DNA of 64,000 bases. Origin: Apteryx mantelli (taxonomy: Eukaryota; Chordata; Aves; Apterygiformes; Apterygidae). Location: contig NC_089994.1 of NCBI RefSeq assembly GCF_036417845.1, positions 13,286,001 through 13,350,000 on the forward strand, in the 5' to 3' direction. A program made the position numbers and the translations under genes. Of this stretch, positions 15,001 through 24,110 are shown in pieces; the first letter of the stretch is position 1; every line of letters begins with the position of its first letter. The notes below the pieces were generated by a model that saw nothing but the letters and a program-made list of their open reading frames with translations, had not been told where the DNA came from and did not search any database.

Positions 15001-18000
15001 CTTCTTTCATACACAGAAGATCTTCCATAGATTTATTAACCAAATGATTTCCCATATCCCTGATCACAAGTTTTGTAAGTCCTTTCCATGTAACACCTTG
15101 GGATGCAGCTCTACCCCCTGCTCCTGTTTTCAAGCATTAGACAAAGTATAAAGTTGGGAAAAAAAAAGATTATTAATTTCAAAAAAGTCTACCTATGTCT
15201 TTGTCTTCATTATTCTGATGGTTAGTTAATATTATGTTTGGACTGACCTAATGAAGCCCCATTTTAGTTCCTGAAAACTCTTACTAACAAAGTAACCTTA
15301 CTTAAAGTAAATAAACAGTAAGTGTGCCTTCAATAGCACTACCCAACAAGTACAATACTGCTGATCCTTCTGGGGTCTCCAAAGGACGTGAAGCAACTCT
15401 CAGTTACAAGTTATACCATATCAGCGGCTCAGTCCTACACTCATTTTTGATTCTCAAGCAACCTTTCAAGAACCTGATGAGCGAAACAAGTTGCTTAAAA
15501 ACCACCTGTCAAACAATATGCACACCATACCAAAGCTCCCAAAACTTTATAAAAATGGAGTGCAAATTAAAGCAAACTACAAAGCAGTGTCCCTTGACAC
15601 TTACAGCCTGTCCCCCACCTTTCCTTATCCTTGAGAGAAATCAAAAACAGTTTGCCCATTTGATAATCACTCCAATGTCTTGGATACAGAGACCAGTCGT
15701 TTACACTGAACTTGGAGGGGCTAAAATTTTCTTTGCACCCTCGAACTGTCTAACCCACGCTGTCTTGATCTCCTCTGCCGTCCTGGTGTAATTTCAGAGC
15801 TGTGACAAAAGAGTCTAAGATTTTCCGAATAAGAGAGGAGAGCTGATAAAACTGCTAAACATCACAACAAAAAATTGTAGATCTGAGAGCACAGAACTAA
15901 AAGAAACCATGCATCTTATGAGGATACACAGCCTGCTCAGACTTCCCTCCAAACTGAATTATACCCAAGGATATCTGACAAATGATTCATAATTGACCAG
16001 AATGTGCTATTGGACTCCCTAACTAGGAATGTTTGCAGTTGCCAGAGAGGTTCTCCCACAGAGAGGGAGCATGACAGTAATTAGATGAGAAAGGGATCTG
16101 TTTAGAGAAATGGATGAGCTCCTATGGTTACATTTGCTTTGCGTACTTGGAAAATACAGAGAAAGGTACAACTGCTAACCAAAAGAGAAAGCTATTGTAA
16201 GGTAAGAAAAGACAACACCACACACATACAAAACAGTCTGAAAATCCCAGGGAACCCAAACTCCACTAAGCTGAGTGTGGCAAAGCACACTGAGGAAATA
16301 AGGTAAACTTTTTCTTGTTCCTATACCCTAATTTAAGTAAACTAAGTCTGGGTGTGTGCTCAGTTCTATTTTTGCAAGAAGATACACTGGCTACTGCAGA
16401 AGTGAAAGTGAAGAATTCCTGCTGCATTCAGAGCATCCACATAGGCAACCTGTGCTAGTATACCTCCACCTGGCTCTCAAACTACCAGCTCTATTTTGCT
16501 AAGCACAGAATATGCCTGCAGTTTTGCAGTGTGCTTTTATGCAAACATCTCTTGCTTCCATTAATATCTAACTTTTCGTGTTAGAAAAAGCATTAAAATT
16601 TACAGAGAGATGACGGAAAAAACACAGTAAAATACAGAAAAAGAACAGAAAGAAAAGAAGAATCCAGAGAGAAAAATGAATTGATGGCACAACATGGCAT
16701 AAACACTACTAGTTGTAGGTCCATCACAACAAAGGCCTTTATGCATTACTGTGACTGACATCAGGCAAACACCTAAAGAGAAGCTATATTTTATGGAGCT
16801 TATATTTAAAAGCTGGGAAAAAAGAGAATGGGAAGGGTAACAGAGATACAGCAAAGGAGTGAATTGTGTCTAGCCACGCTGCATGGAAACTGGCTTTCCT
16901 AGATCCCAGTTCTGAACTATATAAAGCAAGCCGTGTTGTCACCCTGCTTACAGCCTAGAGTCCTAAAACCCGGAGGGGGTTGGGGGGAAGGGCACGGGCG
17001 GGCAGGGAACAGGGACCTATTGACTTGAATTCAGCTTCTACTTGCAATGTTCTCTCAATAGGTAACTCTGCGTGTTTAGAACCAAATCATGAAACTTGTT
17101 TACTGCCCAGTTCAAATCCAAAAAGGATCACTCACAGCTGTGCTCGCACACACACAGTATACTACAAACCAAGTACTACAAACTAAGTGTCGTATAACTC
17201 GCCTCCTTATTGAGTGAGGCCTTTTTTTTTCTTATTGTGCCACCAATTAAAAGCCAGTGATCCAATCTATAGGAACAGAGACTATATTTTCATTGTTTTC
17301 CAGTGAAGGCATAACAAAAGAAGCTAACTTGGCTGAAGAGACTGCAATAGCCAACAACATGGCTTTTCCACAGCATGCTGTGTTTTATTATGAAAATAAT
17401 TACATATGGTTAAAACTTAAAAGCACAAAGGAATACATAAATTGGTGAAACAGTAAAATTGTACTTGTACACCACCATGAGGCTTGAGGTTAAACTATTT
17501 ATACAAACAGAAGAACTCTGCAGTTACGCACAGACCTCAAATAAGCTTTGAGCGAGTTTTTCTACACTGAAAACAGATGAGAGCCCAAGTATGCTCTATG
17601 ATTGATTTAAATTTAAGCAAGAAGGCTGGGAGGAGGGTAGATGGCCTGAAGCCATGCCAAAGTACTGGAAAGTATACAAACCGTAATATTTAACTGCAAA
17701 TCAATGAATTTAAAATGCTGAACACTATGAAATTGTGGCAAAAAGTCATCTGTGTAGAAGTCTGATTCAGAGAACTCATATACAGTGATCACTTATTATT
17801 ACTTTTTAAGTCTGAGTTTTTCTATGCAAATACAAGCAGTTTTTCTCTATATACGTTTTTATGCAGAATATTTAGTAGAGAGAATACTGAATTTAAACTG
17901 ATTGAAGCAGTCTGATACATTCATATGCCAGTTCCGTACTCAAAATGTAATAAAGTCTGAAGTAAGATCACTGTTTCTTTGGAGCTACTAAGAAAAACAA

Positions 18001-18269
18001 AATATATAAACCAAAAAGCAAATAAATATTTAAGCTTATTGTCATAAAATATAAATAGAACATTTCTTACCTGGGTGTTTGGGGAGCTGGGAATAGTTTC
18101 CATACACCTGCACATAAAACATTACATAATGAGACAGTGTGAAGCAAAACTTGCTAAGAGGAATCCAAATAAATCTCAATGCTAGCCATATTCAGAATAT
18201 TACCTGATATTTGGACTGCAATAAAACCAGCAAAGAATGACAACAGAGTAGAGATAATAAATTCTTCAT
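1..18269 (-). CDS. ADGRD1: ADGRD1 (GPR133) adhesion G-protein-coupled receptor, 5' part only
   Basis: Eight coding exons are read on the minus strand: 18204-18269, 18071-18107, 13328-13411, 10538-10633, 7555-7677, 2213-2392, 776-1030 and 1-75 (cut by the window edge). Together they encode about 305 N-terminal residues: a signal peptide (about 1-22), a short linker, the conserved stretch with [16 protein letters not shown], then a pentraxin/laminin-G-like module (about 95-280) with [38 protein letters not shown] and [13 protein letters not shown]. These match mammalian ADGRD1 as I know it. In that family the N-terminal region is followed by a GAIN domain with autoproteolysis and a Gs-coupled seven-helix domain; these would lie left of position 1. 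Exons after the microexon all start and end in phase 1, so modules can be added or skipped in frame. The identification is very secure; the gene is incomplete only because of the window. Confidence 0.95.
370..450 (-). mobile_element. Possible MIR-like fragment
   Basis: GAGCATTATTATCCACATCT, then CTAAGAGGCTGAGTTGG and TAAGTTACACAACAACTAGC, follow the order of reverse-complement MIR (ATTATTATCCCCATTTTACA, then GAGGC, then a GTCACACAGCTAG-like end). It is short and degraded. Confidence 0.35.
776..1030 (-). CDS. ADGRD1: ADGRD1 exon, end of pentraxin/LamG-like domain
   Basis: This 255-bp exon (phase 1 to 1) encodes residues 196-280: [32 protein letters not shown] and [20 protein letters not shown]. 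The acceptor is ATTTTGCAG and the donor is ATTG/GTGAGT. The WERALTP block is the hallmark C-terminal strand of the LamG/pentraxin fold. It carries NGT and NTT sequons. Confidence 0.96.
2213..2392 (-). CDS. ADGRD1: ADGRD1 exon, pentraxin/LamG-like domain
   Basis: This 180-bp exon (phase 1 to 1) encodes residues 136-195: [39 protein letters not shown] and ASFSPP. The acceptor is GCTTCCATCAG and the donor is CCAG/GTAAAG. Confidence 0.95.
3533..4175 (-). mobile_element. CR1 LINE, 5'-truncated copy (3' end)
   Basis: On the plus strand the element begins TCATAGAATCATAGAATT, the reverse complement of the CR1 3' octamer repeat. It continues with the familiar reverse-complement CR1 sequence: TCTAGTCTAACTTCCTGCTC, AAGCAGGGCCAACC, ACCACCTCTCTGTGCAA, and GGGTCTCTTCTGGACTCACT. 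Many mismatches to CR1 as I know it suggest an old insertion. It lies in the ADGRD1 intron between the exons at 2213 and 7555. The left edge on the element's 5' side is approximate. Confidence 0.85.
4866..5074 (-). mobile_element. MIR/CORE-SINE-like fragment
   Basis: The plus strand resembles reverse-complement MIR-type sequence: TCTTCACAACACTCCTGTAA, GGTAGAGGAGTGCTGTTATC, TTTATAGACTGGCAGTTGAA, and later GATGGAACTGGTTTCCA. The order is right but identity is low. An L2/L3-related tail is also possible. Confidence 0.5.
7555..7677 (-). CDS. ADGRD1: ADGRD1 exon, start of pentraxin/LamG-like domain
   Basis: This 123-bp exon (phase 1 to 1) encodes residues 95-135, with [23 protein letters not shown] and [11 protein letters not shown]. 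The acceptor is CTTCTTTAG and the donor is GAAG/GTCAGT. The two cysteines are spaced as in mammalian ADGRD1. Confidence 0.94.
9124..9213 (-). other. 29-codon ORF with signal-anchor-like peptide (unproven)
   Basis: The ORF lies in an ADGRD1 intron. The ATG is in a strong context (AGCACCATGA). The ORF reads [18 protein letters not shown], then [11 protein letters not shown] and a TAA stop. The local GC content is higher than in the rest of the intron. No family is recognised and no splice donor follows the hydrophobic stretch. It may be chance. Confidence 0.15.
9850..9950. repeat. Probable old interspersed repeat
   Basis: CAGGTCAGATTTTG, then ACTTATACAGTAACTCCTAG, TGACTTCAAG and AAATTACTCTGAGC, resemble the common sauropsid repeat word built from near-palindromic 'GTAACTCC...TGACTTCAATGG' blocks. 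A related word (TTTTGAAGTCAATGGAAATG) occurs near 12438-12457. I cannot name the family with certainty. Confidence 0.3.
10538..10633 (-). CDS. ADGRD1: ADGRD1 glycosylation-rich cassette exon (32 codons)
   Basis: A 96-bp exon (phase 1 to 1) follows CCACCCAG and precedes GTGAGG. It encodes about residues 63-94 and includes [15 protein letters not shown] and [14 protein letters not shown], with four N-glycosylation sequons (NFT, NST, NDS, NFS). Skipping it keeps the frame and gives TNGDIVEG, the junction found in the shorter mammalian isoform; including it gives the longer isoform. Which form dominates here cannot be seen from DNA. Confidence 0.9.
13328..13411 (-). CDS. ADGRD1: ADGRD1 exon with SHYWPLE motif
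   Basis: This 84-bp exon (phase 1 to 1) encodes residues 35-62, including [18 protein letters not shown]. The acceptor is TTTTTCCTTGAAAG and the donor is GAG/GTAGAC. This is the most conserved segment of the ADGRD1 N-terminus before the pentraxin-like domain. Confidence 0.93.
18071..18107 (-). CDS. ADGRD1: ADGRD1 microexon (37 bp)
   Basis: A 37-bp exon lies between TGTGCAG and GTAAGA. It encodes [12 protein letters not shown] plus the first base of a Gly codon, changing phase from 0 to 1. It joins in frame to the next exon to give [10 protein letters not shown], the same junction as in mammalian ADGRD1. It carries one N-glycosylation sequon (NYS). Confidence 0.9.
18204..18269 (-). CDS. ADGRD1: ADGRD1 first coding exon (signal peptide)
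   Basis: The ATG at 18269-18267 opens 22 codons beginning [17 protein letters not shown], a basic start then a leucine-rich hydrophobic core, as expected for a signal peptide. The exon ends CAG before GTAATA, in phase 0. The start matches the position and length (22 codons) of the first coding exon in mammalian ADGRD1. An AG at 18274-18273 with a modest pyrimidine tract lies just before the ATG, so this may be an internal exon with the 5' UTR further upstream. Confidence 0.88.
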
Positions 18270-18872
18270 GGTCTTTTAAAGGTTAAAAGTACAACAGATA
18301 TCAAATTCCTGTAATGTTTCAGTCATAAGTTTTCCTTTGCTCCTTTTTGTATTAAAAGGGACATTTTCCATGCAGGTTCAAGAAGTCCGTTCCTTCAGCG
18401 ATGGCAAAATATTCTTCCAGATCTTTTCAGTAATATCTGCTTGCTTCACACTTTGATCTCTTCATTTATCCATAAATAAATTACCATGACTGGAGCAAAA
18501 TTATAAGAAATGTGCATCAGATCCAAACTTGTATCGTTCCATGGAAAGAAGTCAAATATTTCTGTTACAATCTACGCCAAACAAAAAGATTGTTTTCAAC
18601 TTTCTTTCTATAGTTGTCTTTTCCTTTCAATTACTTTCACGTTGTCAGAGATCTGAAGCCAGTTTTGGTTTTGCTAGCAAGAAAGTGTACTTCCTTATAG
18701 TGCATAGGGCGTATAACTCTTCACTATTTCCTCAGCAACTGGACTAAAATGACTTGTTAACTCCTCGCTTGTCCAGCTCACGTTTGCAACTCCATCTCAG
18801 ATCTTTTTGGGTGGAGAGCAAGCCTGAGTGATGTCATGCTTTCTTCTCAAACTTTGTCCCATTCTGGTACTC

Positions 18873-18880
18873 TATTTATA
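18873..18880 (-). promoter_or_regulatory. Candidate TATA box upstream of ADGRD1
   Basis: The minus strand reads GTGATATAAATAGAG, a good TATA box about 600 bp upstream of the ADGRD1 ATG. Initiation would be expected near 18845-18850, giving an unspliced 5' UTR of about 580 nt. There is no CpG island here. An alternative promoter near 21.1-21.4 kb is described separately. Confidence 0.35.
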
Positions 18881-19159
18881 TCACGTTGCTGCTGTCTTTT
18901 TTCAGGGTCCTAACACCAGCCAGCTAAGAACAAGTGGAAACAAGTCAACGTGGTTCAGCAAACAGACCTAAGAGAGTACTGTTCTTGGTGATCTGCACAC
19001 TTAGAAAAGAAACAAAGCCAGGACAAGCGTTCATATTTCAAATTCATAGGAACAATATGACAGATTTAAGACAGGAGTTTTTGAAGGAGATCTAAAATCT
19101 TTTTATTAAAATAACAGTTTGTATTTCTGCCTAAGAAATATGAGTTTAAAAAGCTAATT

Positions 19160-19260
19160 AAAATCACATAGCACTCTGAGGGATTAATTATATTTTGTCT
19201 CTATCAAGATGGGGAAACCGAGGCACTAACCATTTGATTGACTTGTTCAAATCCACTCAA
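19160..19260 (-). mobile_element. Possible MIR-like fragment upstream of ADGRD1
   Basis: ATCAAGATGGGGAAACCGAG, then GCACTAACC and GACTTGTTCAAATCCA, resemble the GGGGAAACTGAGGCAC and ACTTGCCCAAGGTCAC blocks of reverse-complement MIR. It is a short fragment without defined ends. Confidence 0.4.
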
Positions 19261-20798
19261 CAAAACTATTGGACAAGCTGAGAAAAGACTCCTAAACTTT
19301 TATAGGAACCACTTTACTTCCATTCCCTTTTTATCAAAATTAATTACATTTAAGTACATATTTTAATAAAAGCCTCACAATTACTACATTCTAAATTATA
19401 TCACATGCATTAACCACTATTTTATATGTTAAAAAAAAACCCAGCAGCTAGAACTGGTTGATATATTTTTCATTTACTCTTTTCTTCTGTGTTAATATCT
19501 TGTTTCTGAAAACAAGTTCCTTCAAGTTCTTCAATTTCTCAATGAAAAAAAATGAAACAATATATTTTAAACAAATTTTGATAAGCTCTCCATCCCTGTT
19601 CATCTCTTCTCTGCATTCCCATTTCAGCTCTTTCTTAATCCTCACGTGAGCCATATACAGGTGAGGTAAGCAAGATTATAACCTAAGAAATCCGAATCAG
19701 AACATGCTAATATCTCAGCAAAACTCAAATTGTTTTATTTATCATTTCTTCAACTTAGAAATATGTCAATAAATTAGATCTCATTTTCAGCCCCAGATGC
19801 TTCCTCAAGCAGCAAAGCATTCCCTACCTGAAATCCATGGAGACACAAGATGCTGATCCACAGAAAAAGATACCATGCAATTCTGCTTCCATGCACACCA
19901 CTGACCATCTACGGCTATCTTGGACTCTTAAGTGTTTCAGCTACCCTTTCCCCCCAACTTTCCATTTTGTGGTTCTTGGCCCCATACCTTCAGGTTCCTA
20001 TACCAGCCTATATTTGCCTGGTCCCTTTCCCTTAAGTCTACTCCCTCCAGGATATTAACCTTCTTTCCTACTTGTCCTCTTCTTAATCACAGCTTCTTCG
20101 GTACCAGGCTCTTGGCTAGAATGGATTATTGCTTTTTGATGAAACAATTTTCTACCGACACTCTCTGCAGAGATGATAGAGCAGGAAGGCCAGTAGGTTT
20201 GCCTAGTGATCACAATCCTGATTTACCCAGCTGACTTCTCAAATGCACACTGAACTTCTGAAGTGTCTGAAGGTATCCAAATCCTTGCAGATGACTGGCA
20301 AGTAGATGGGACTTCAGGGCTCCAAGGACTGAAGAGAACATATTTAATTTAGAAAGCAGCAAGATATTCATGAGGCATGAATATTTCAATGTGACCAAAA
20401 TTAATTATGATAAAAGTTCAATATTGGGAAAAAATTAAGTATTTGGATTGTAACCCTGATTTCAGACCTACACAACAAAACAACTGAGAACTTTAAATTT
20501 TTTTAGGAACTGAAATTCATTTTGCTGCTTAGTTATAACCAGTCTGACTTTTGCTTATTCTCTAAGTCTTGCTAGACTCCTTCCATTGTTATGGTTAGCC
20601 AGAAACTCATTTGTATCCAGAAGGAAAAAATCTGTGCAAGCCCAGGAATTCTGCATCATGTACTAACAGGTAGAGCCACCTTAGAAATAATGAAGGGCTG
20701 CAGCAGAAAATCATGAGAAAAAGTAAAATGTAAAAAGAGAAAAACAGGAATTTGAAATATTTGCCAAGAAAGCCTGTCAAGGGAAAGAATATACTTAC

Positions 20799-21060
20799 CA
20801 AAACAATTGCGAGAATCCAAGCAAACACATTCACTGCCAGAAATTTTTGTGGAAACAGCAAATTGCAAGCAGACAGAGATTACTTGCAGAAACAAATTCT
20901 GAATTTATTCGTGTGATTCTCTGGAAACTGATCTGAAAAGTCACACTGCTCCCACCACAGGCCAGAGGTAGTATGGGGAATCTTGCACGCAAGCCAGATC
21001 AAGCAAGCCGACACTCAGCAGACAAGCCATTTTAGTCAATTATTCTCAAAGAACCTGCAG
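20799..21060 (-). other. Candidate non-coding upstream exon (ADGRD1 or an lncRNA)
   Basis: On the minus strand a consensus donor, TTTTG/GTAAGTAT, lies at 20799/20798. It is 300-600 bp downstream of a CpG- and G-tract-rich patch. The AG just before the ADGRD1 ATG exon (18274-18273) would accept it. The upstream limit is arbitrary because no TSS motif is clear. This is inference from splice and promoter signals only. Confidence 0.3.
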
Positions 21061-21099
21061 ATGAAATAACATTCGTTTAAAGTACTTGTCCATAGTGAT

Positions 21100-21480
21100 A
21101 GCACAAAGCTCCGTACACACTGTGCGGGTAACAGCCTATGCGGAGCCCCCCGGCCAGGCTGCTCCCATGACATCTCTCCCACCCAGCCCCCCCCCCCCCG
21201 GTGCCCTCCTGGGGAAGGGGGGAGCGGTGAGTCCCCGCTGCAGGCGCCACTACACAGCGCAGCGCTGGCAGCAGCTCACTGAAAGGCCTCTCAGTTTTCT
21301 ATCCCTGCCGAGCGAGGAGCTGCAAAGGCTGCGGAGGAGCTGCTCTGCAGCTGGGACATTTGCTGACAGGTAGATTTAATTCCCCAAACAGACCAGAGAG
21401 CCTGATGATCTGCATCCCCCCCCCCCCCCCCACATCCTGCCCCCTCCTCCCCCCCCCCCAAAAAAAAAAAGAGTCAAAAG
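21100..21480. promoter_or_regulatory. CpG-rich patch with long C tracts (candidate promoter)
   Basis: This is the only GC-rich, CpG-containing block in the 15 kb between ADGRD1 and RAN (for example GAGCGGTGAGTCCCCGC, AGCGCAGCGC and CCGAGCGAGG at 21219-21320). It includes C runs of 13 (21187-21199) and 16 (21416-21431) and a further C-rich run before an A11 tract (about 21449-21470). It could be a CpG-island promoter. No gene is seen reading out of it on the plus strand. Confidence 0.4.
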
Positions 21481-22282
21481 CTTGCAAACAGCACTGGGAA
21501 TTTATATGTCCCATAGCAGGTAAGAAGGGGAAAGTTTGTTGTTCCTGGGGCCTGGGTGGGGGTGAAAGGTTTCAAAAAAAGAGTTTAACAAAAATAAAGA
21601 TCGATCATTCTGACATAGGTTGGCGAGATTTTGTTCAGTTGCAGTAATTTCATAGCAATAACCAGCATGTGCCTATTTAATAAAAAAATACACTGTGAGC
21701 TACCATGAGAAAAATTAACTTTTAGTTTCAGCTTGCCTTGTTCACTTCATGTTCAGTCAGGATAATTATATTATTAAACCAGAAAATTAGCAAATGCTAT
21801 AGCTGATATTTACTAGGAAATGAAAAACACCCTGAAGTTAAAAGTCTTTACCTCTAACTATGTTAATACAAGCAGAGAGAATAGAATGTTTTATACTACA
21901 GAAGACAAAATTTGTACACAGTTTTCTTCCATTGTTTTCACTGGAATCATTAAGTCCATGCATGAGAACTTAGTGCAAAATTGGGATGGAAGGGTTTAAA
22001 CAAATACCTTAGAAAGGAGTAGTTTAAACAAAATCTAGCTGTTAGATTTAATCTTAAGTTTCTATAGTATCACAGCCCCTACTAATACTCCAATAAATAT
22101 TCTGGATAAAAATGGCTCTCTGGTCAAACTTTCTCTGTGACTAATACATACTATTAACTAGCTGGTTGCAGCTAATATCAACACACACCCATTGAAATTT
22201 GTAATTTTAGTGCTAACTTTTCTGGCTTGTCATGAATCTTCACGGAAAGTAGTTGAAGAAGTGCTGTTATTTAACTTCAGTT

Positions 22283-22299
22283 ACACACACACACACACA
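22283..22299. repeat. (AC)n microsatellite
   Basis: A short uninterrupted AC run of about 8 units lies in the intergenic interval. Confidence 0.9.
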
Positions 22300-23959
22300 A
22301 ACAGTTTGTGAAAAAATCCAGCTATCCTTTGCCACAGTGCACAACCAGGATAACTCTATGGTGTTCTTGGAACTACTCAGATGCACACAGGTGCAGTTTG
22401 ATTAGATTTACACATCTACAGGGAACAAAAACACAATCCCGTACCGTATTTACCACCTTCTGAATACACACCTTTGTGACCAGTACAACTGTTTTAGTCG
22501 AGACTGACATTATTCACTCACAGAACTCCAAAATGGAAGTGGTTTTACAGATAAAGGGGTCACTACTAACAAAGTTTTTTCCCTTTCTTTATGTAACATT
22601 ATTCCAATCTAGAATTGTGTATCTATACCCCGAAAGAGTTTCTCGCCCTCGCTTTCACGATGGTAACCTGGGAAGCAGGCCTTAAACAGGACTGCAGCAA
22701 TGGGAAGGCCTTGTGCTGGCTCTCAGACCAGGTTTGACATATTCACAGTCAATGGCAACGCACCGCCATTGTATTTAGAAACCTCGTACTGAGTTCACAC
22801 TCAACAGGAAGGCCAAGGACCTAGTAAACAAAATGCTCCCTCTAGTTACCATACAAGGTTGAAATACAATGAGGGACAGGGTAAAGAAGCCCTTCTCGTT
22901 GATAACTGGACTGCCAGTGTCTCACAGAGAAGCAATTTGTCTTGTACCTTTGGTCCTTCTTTGACTTGTGCATCTCTATCTCACATTCTTTCTTTCTGCA
23001 TTCCATGGTTACCTTCCTAAACTGAGGGGCTGAGCTTTCGGCTGTACCATTAGTCCTCACCCCCCTCCCCCATTCTAGGGGTTAAATAGGTTGGAACCAA
23101 AGCCACTCCACTACAGTTCAAATAATGTAAACCACTAGTACACAAAACTAAGTACACAGTACAGTTTATAGCCAGGAAAGGGAGTTAAAATTCCTCTTCC
23201 TTTCTGTTGGCTACATCTCAAATATTAGAAGGTGTAGGTATCAGTATCTGCAATGCAGACTAAAAGCAGCCTCTTTTGTTGCATGGTTCATTTCAGTCTT
23301 TCAAAGGAGCCAGGGCTTGGTCCAAGCCAGCTCCACCCAGTTCACCAAGACTAAGTTTGTTTTTGAAAGAAGCTGTTCTCATATCCTGACAGACAGATTT
23401 GATTTGCATTTGGCAGCGCTTAAAACAAAGGCACTGCAGTTTGAAGGGTTGGGGGTTTTTCATTTTCCAACCTCTCATTTCTTCTTTGAGGGAGGGAACT
23501 GAAATAGAATGTTAGTGTGACCTGCCCTGAGTGAAAATATTTCACCATCATAGGAGGTTGCACATAATGTCTTTTATTCAGGCACCTCAAAAGAATTAGA
23601 ACTTACATTATAACAGTGAAAGCTAGTTAAGTAGGTAGTTTATATTGTAAGTGAAAAATGAGAACAGAGGCAAGTCACATGATTAGAAAGGGGAAAGGTG
23701 CTCATTCTGATGAACTGGACATCTAGAATCAATATGCATATTGGTTAATATTTTGATCAATAGTTCCAGCAAGTTTGCTGTATTCTCACAAGTTCTGCTT
23801 TAATTTAACTACTGCTATTGAATCAGCTTCTTTCACTTTCAGCAAATAAGTCTTCTTTGCTCCAAAGGACAATTTTCACAGTAATTCTGTACTGCATATT
23901 AAATCAAAAAAGTGGGGTTTGTGTTAGTGTAGAACCAATTGTAAGAAAAGTGAAGGACA

Positions 23960-24110
23960 GAAAAGGCTGTGGAATCTTTGTTATTGGAGGTCTTGAAGAA
24001 TGGGCTGGACAAACACTTGTCAGGAATGCTATAAAAACAGTCTTACCTAAGAAGATGAAGATGAGAAATTTCTACTTCTGGTCCATTCCAGGTGTGTTTT
24101 TCCATGAATC
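23960..24110 (+). mobile_element. Old CR1 3' fragment
   Basis: The run containing ATTGGAGGTCTTGAAGAATG, GGGCTGGACAAACACTTGTC and AGGAATGCTATAA, then TCTGGTCCATTCCAGG, follows the order of the CR1 3' region in sense orientation. It is short and diverged. It accounts for part of the otherwise open frame at 23818-24171. Confidence 0.6.

Noticed and set aside
15324-15791. 155-codon plus-strand open frame in an ADGRD1 intron
   Set aside because: It is the longest frame in an AT-rich intron, but it shows no recognisable domain, no signal peptide and no splice or promoter context. Probably chance.
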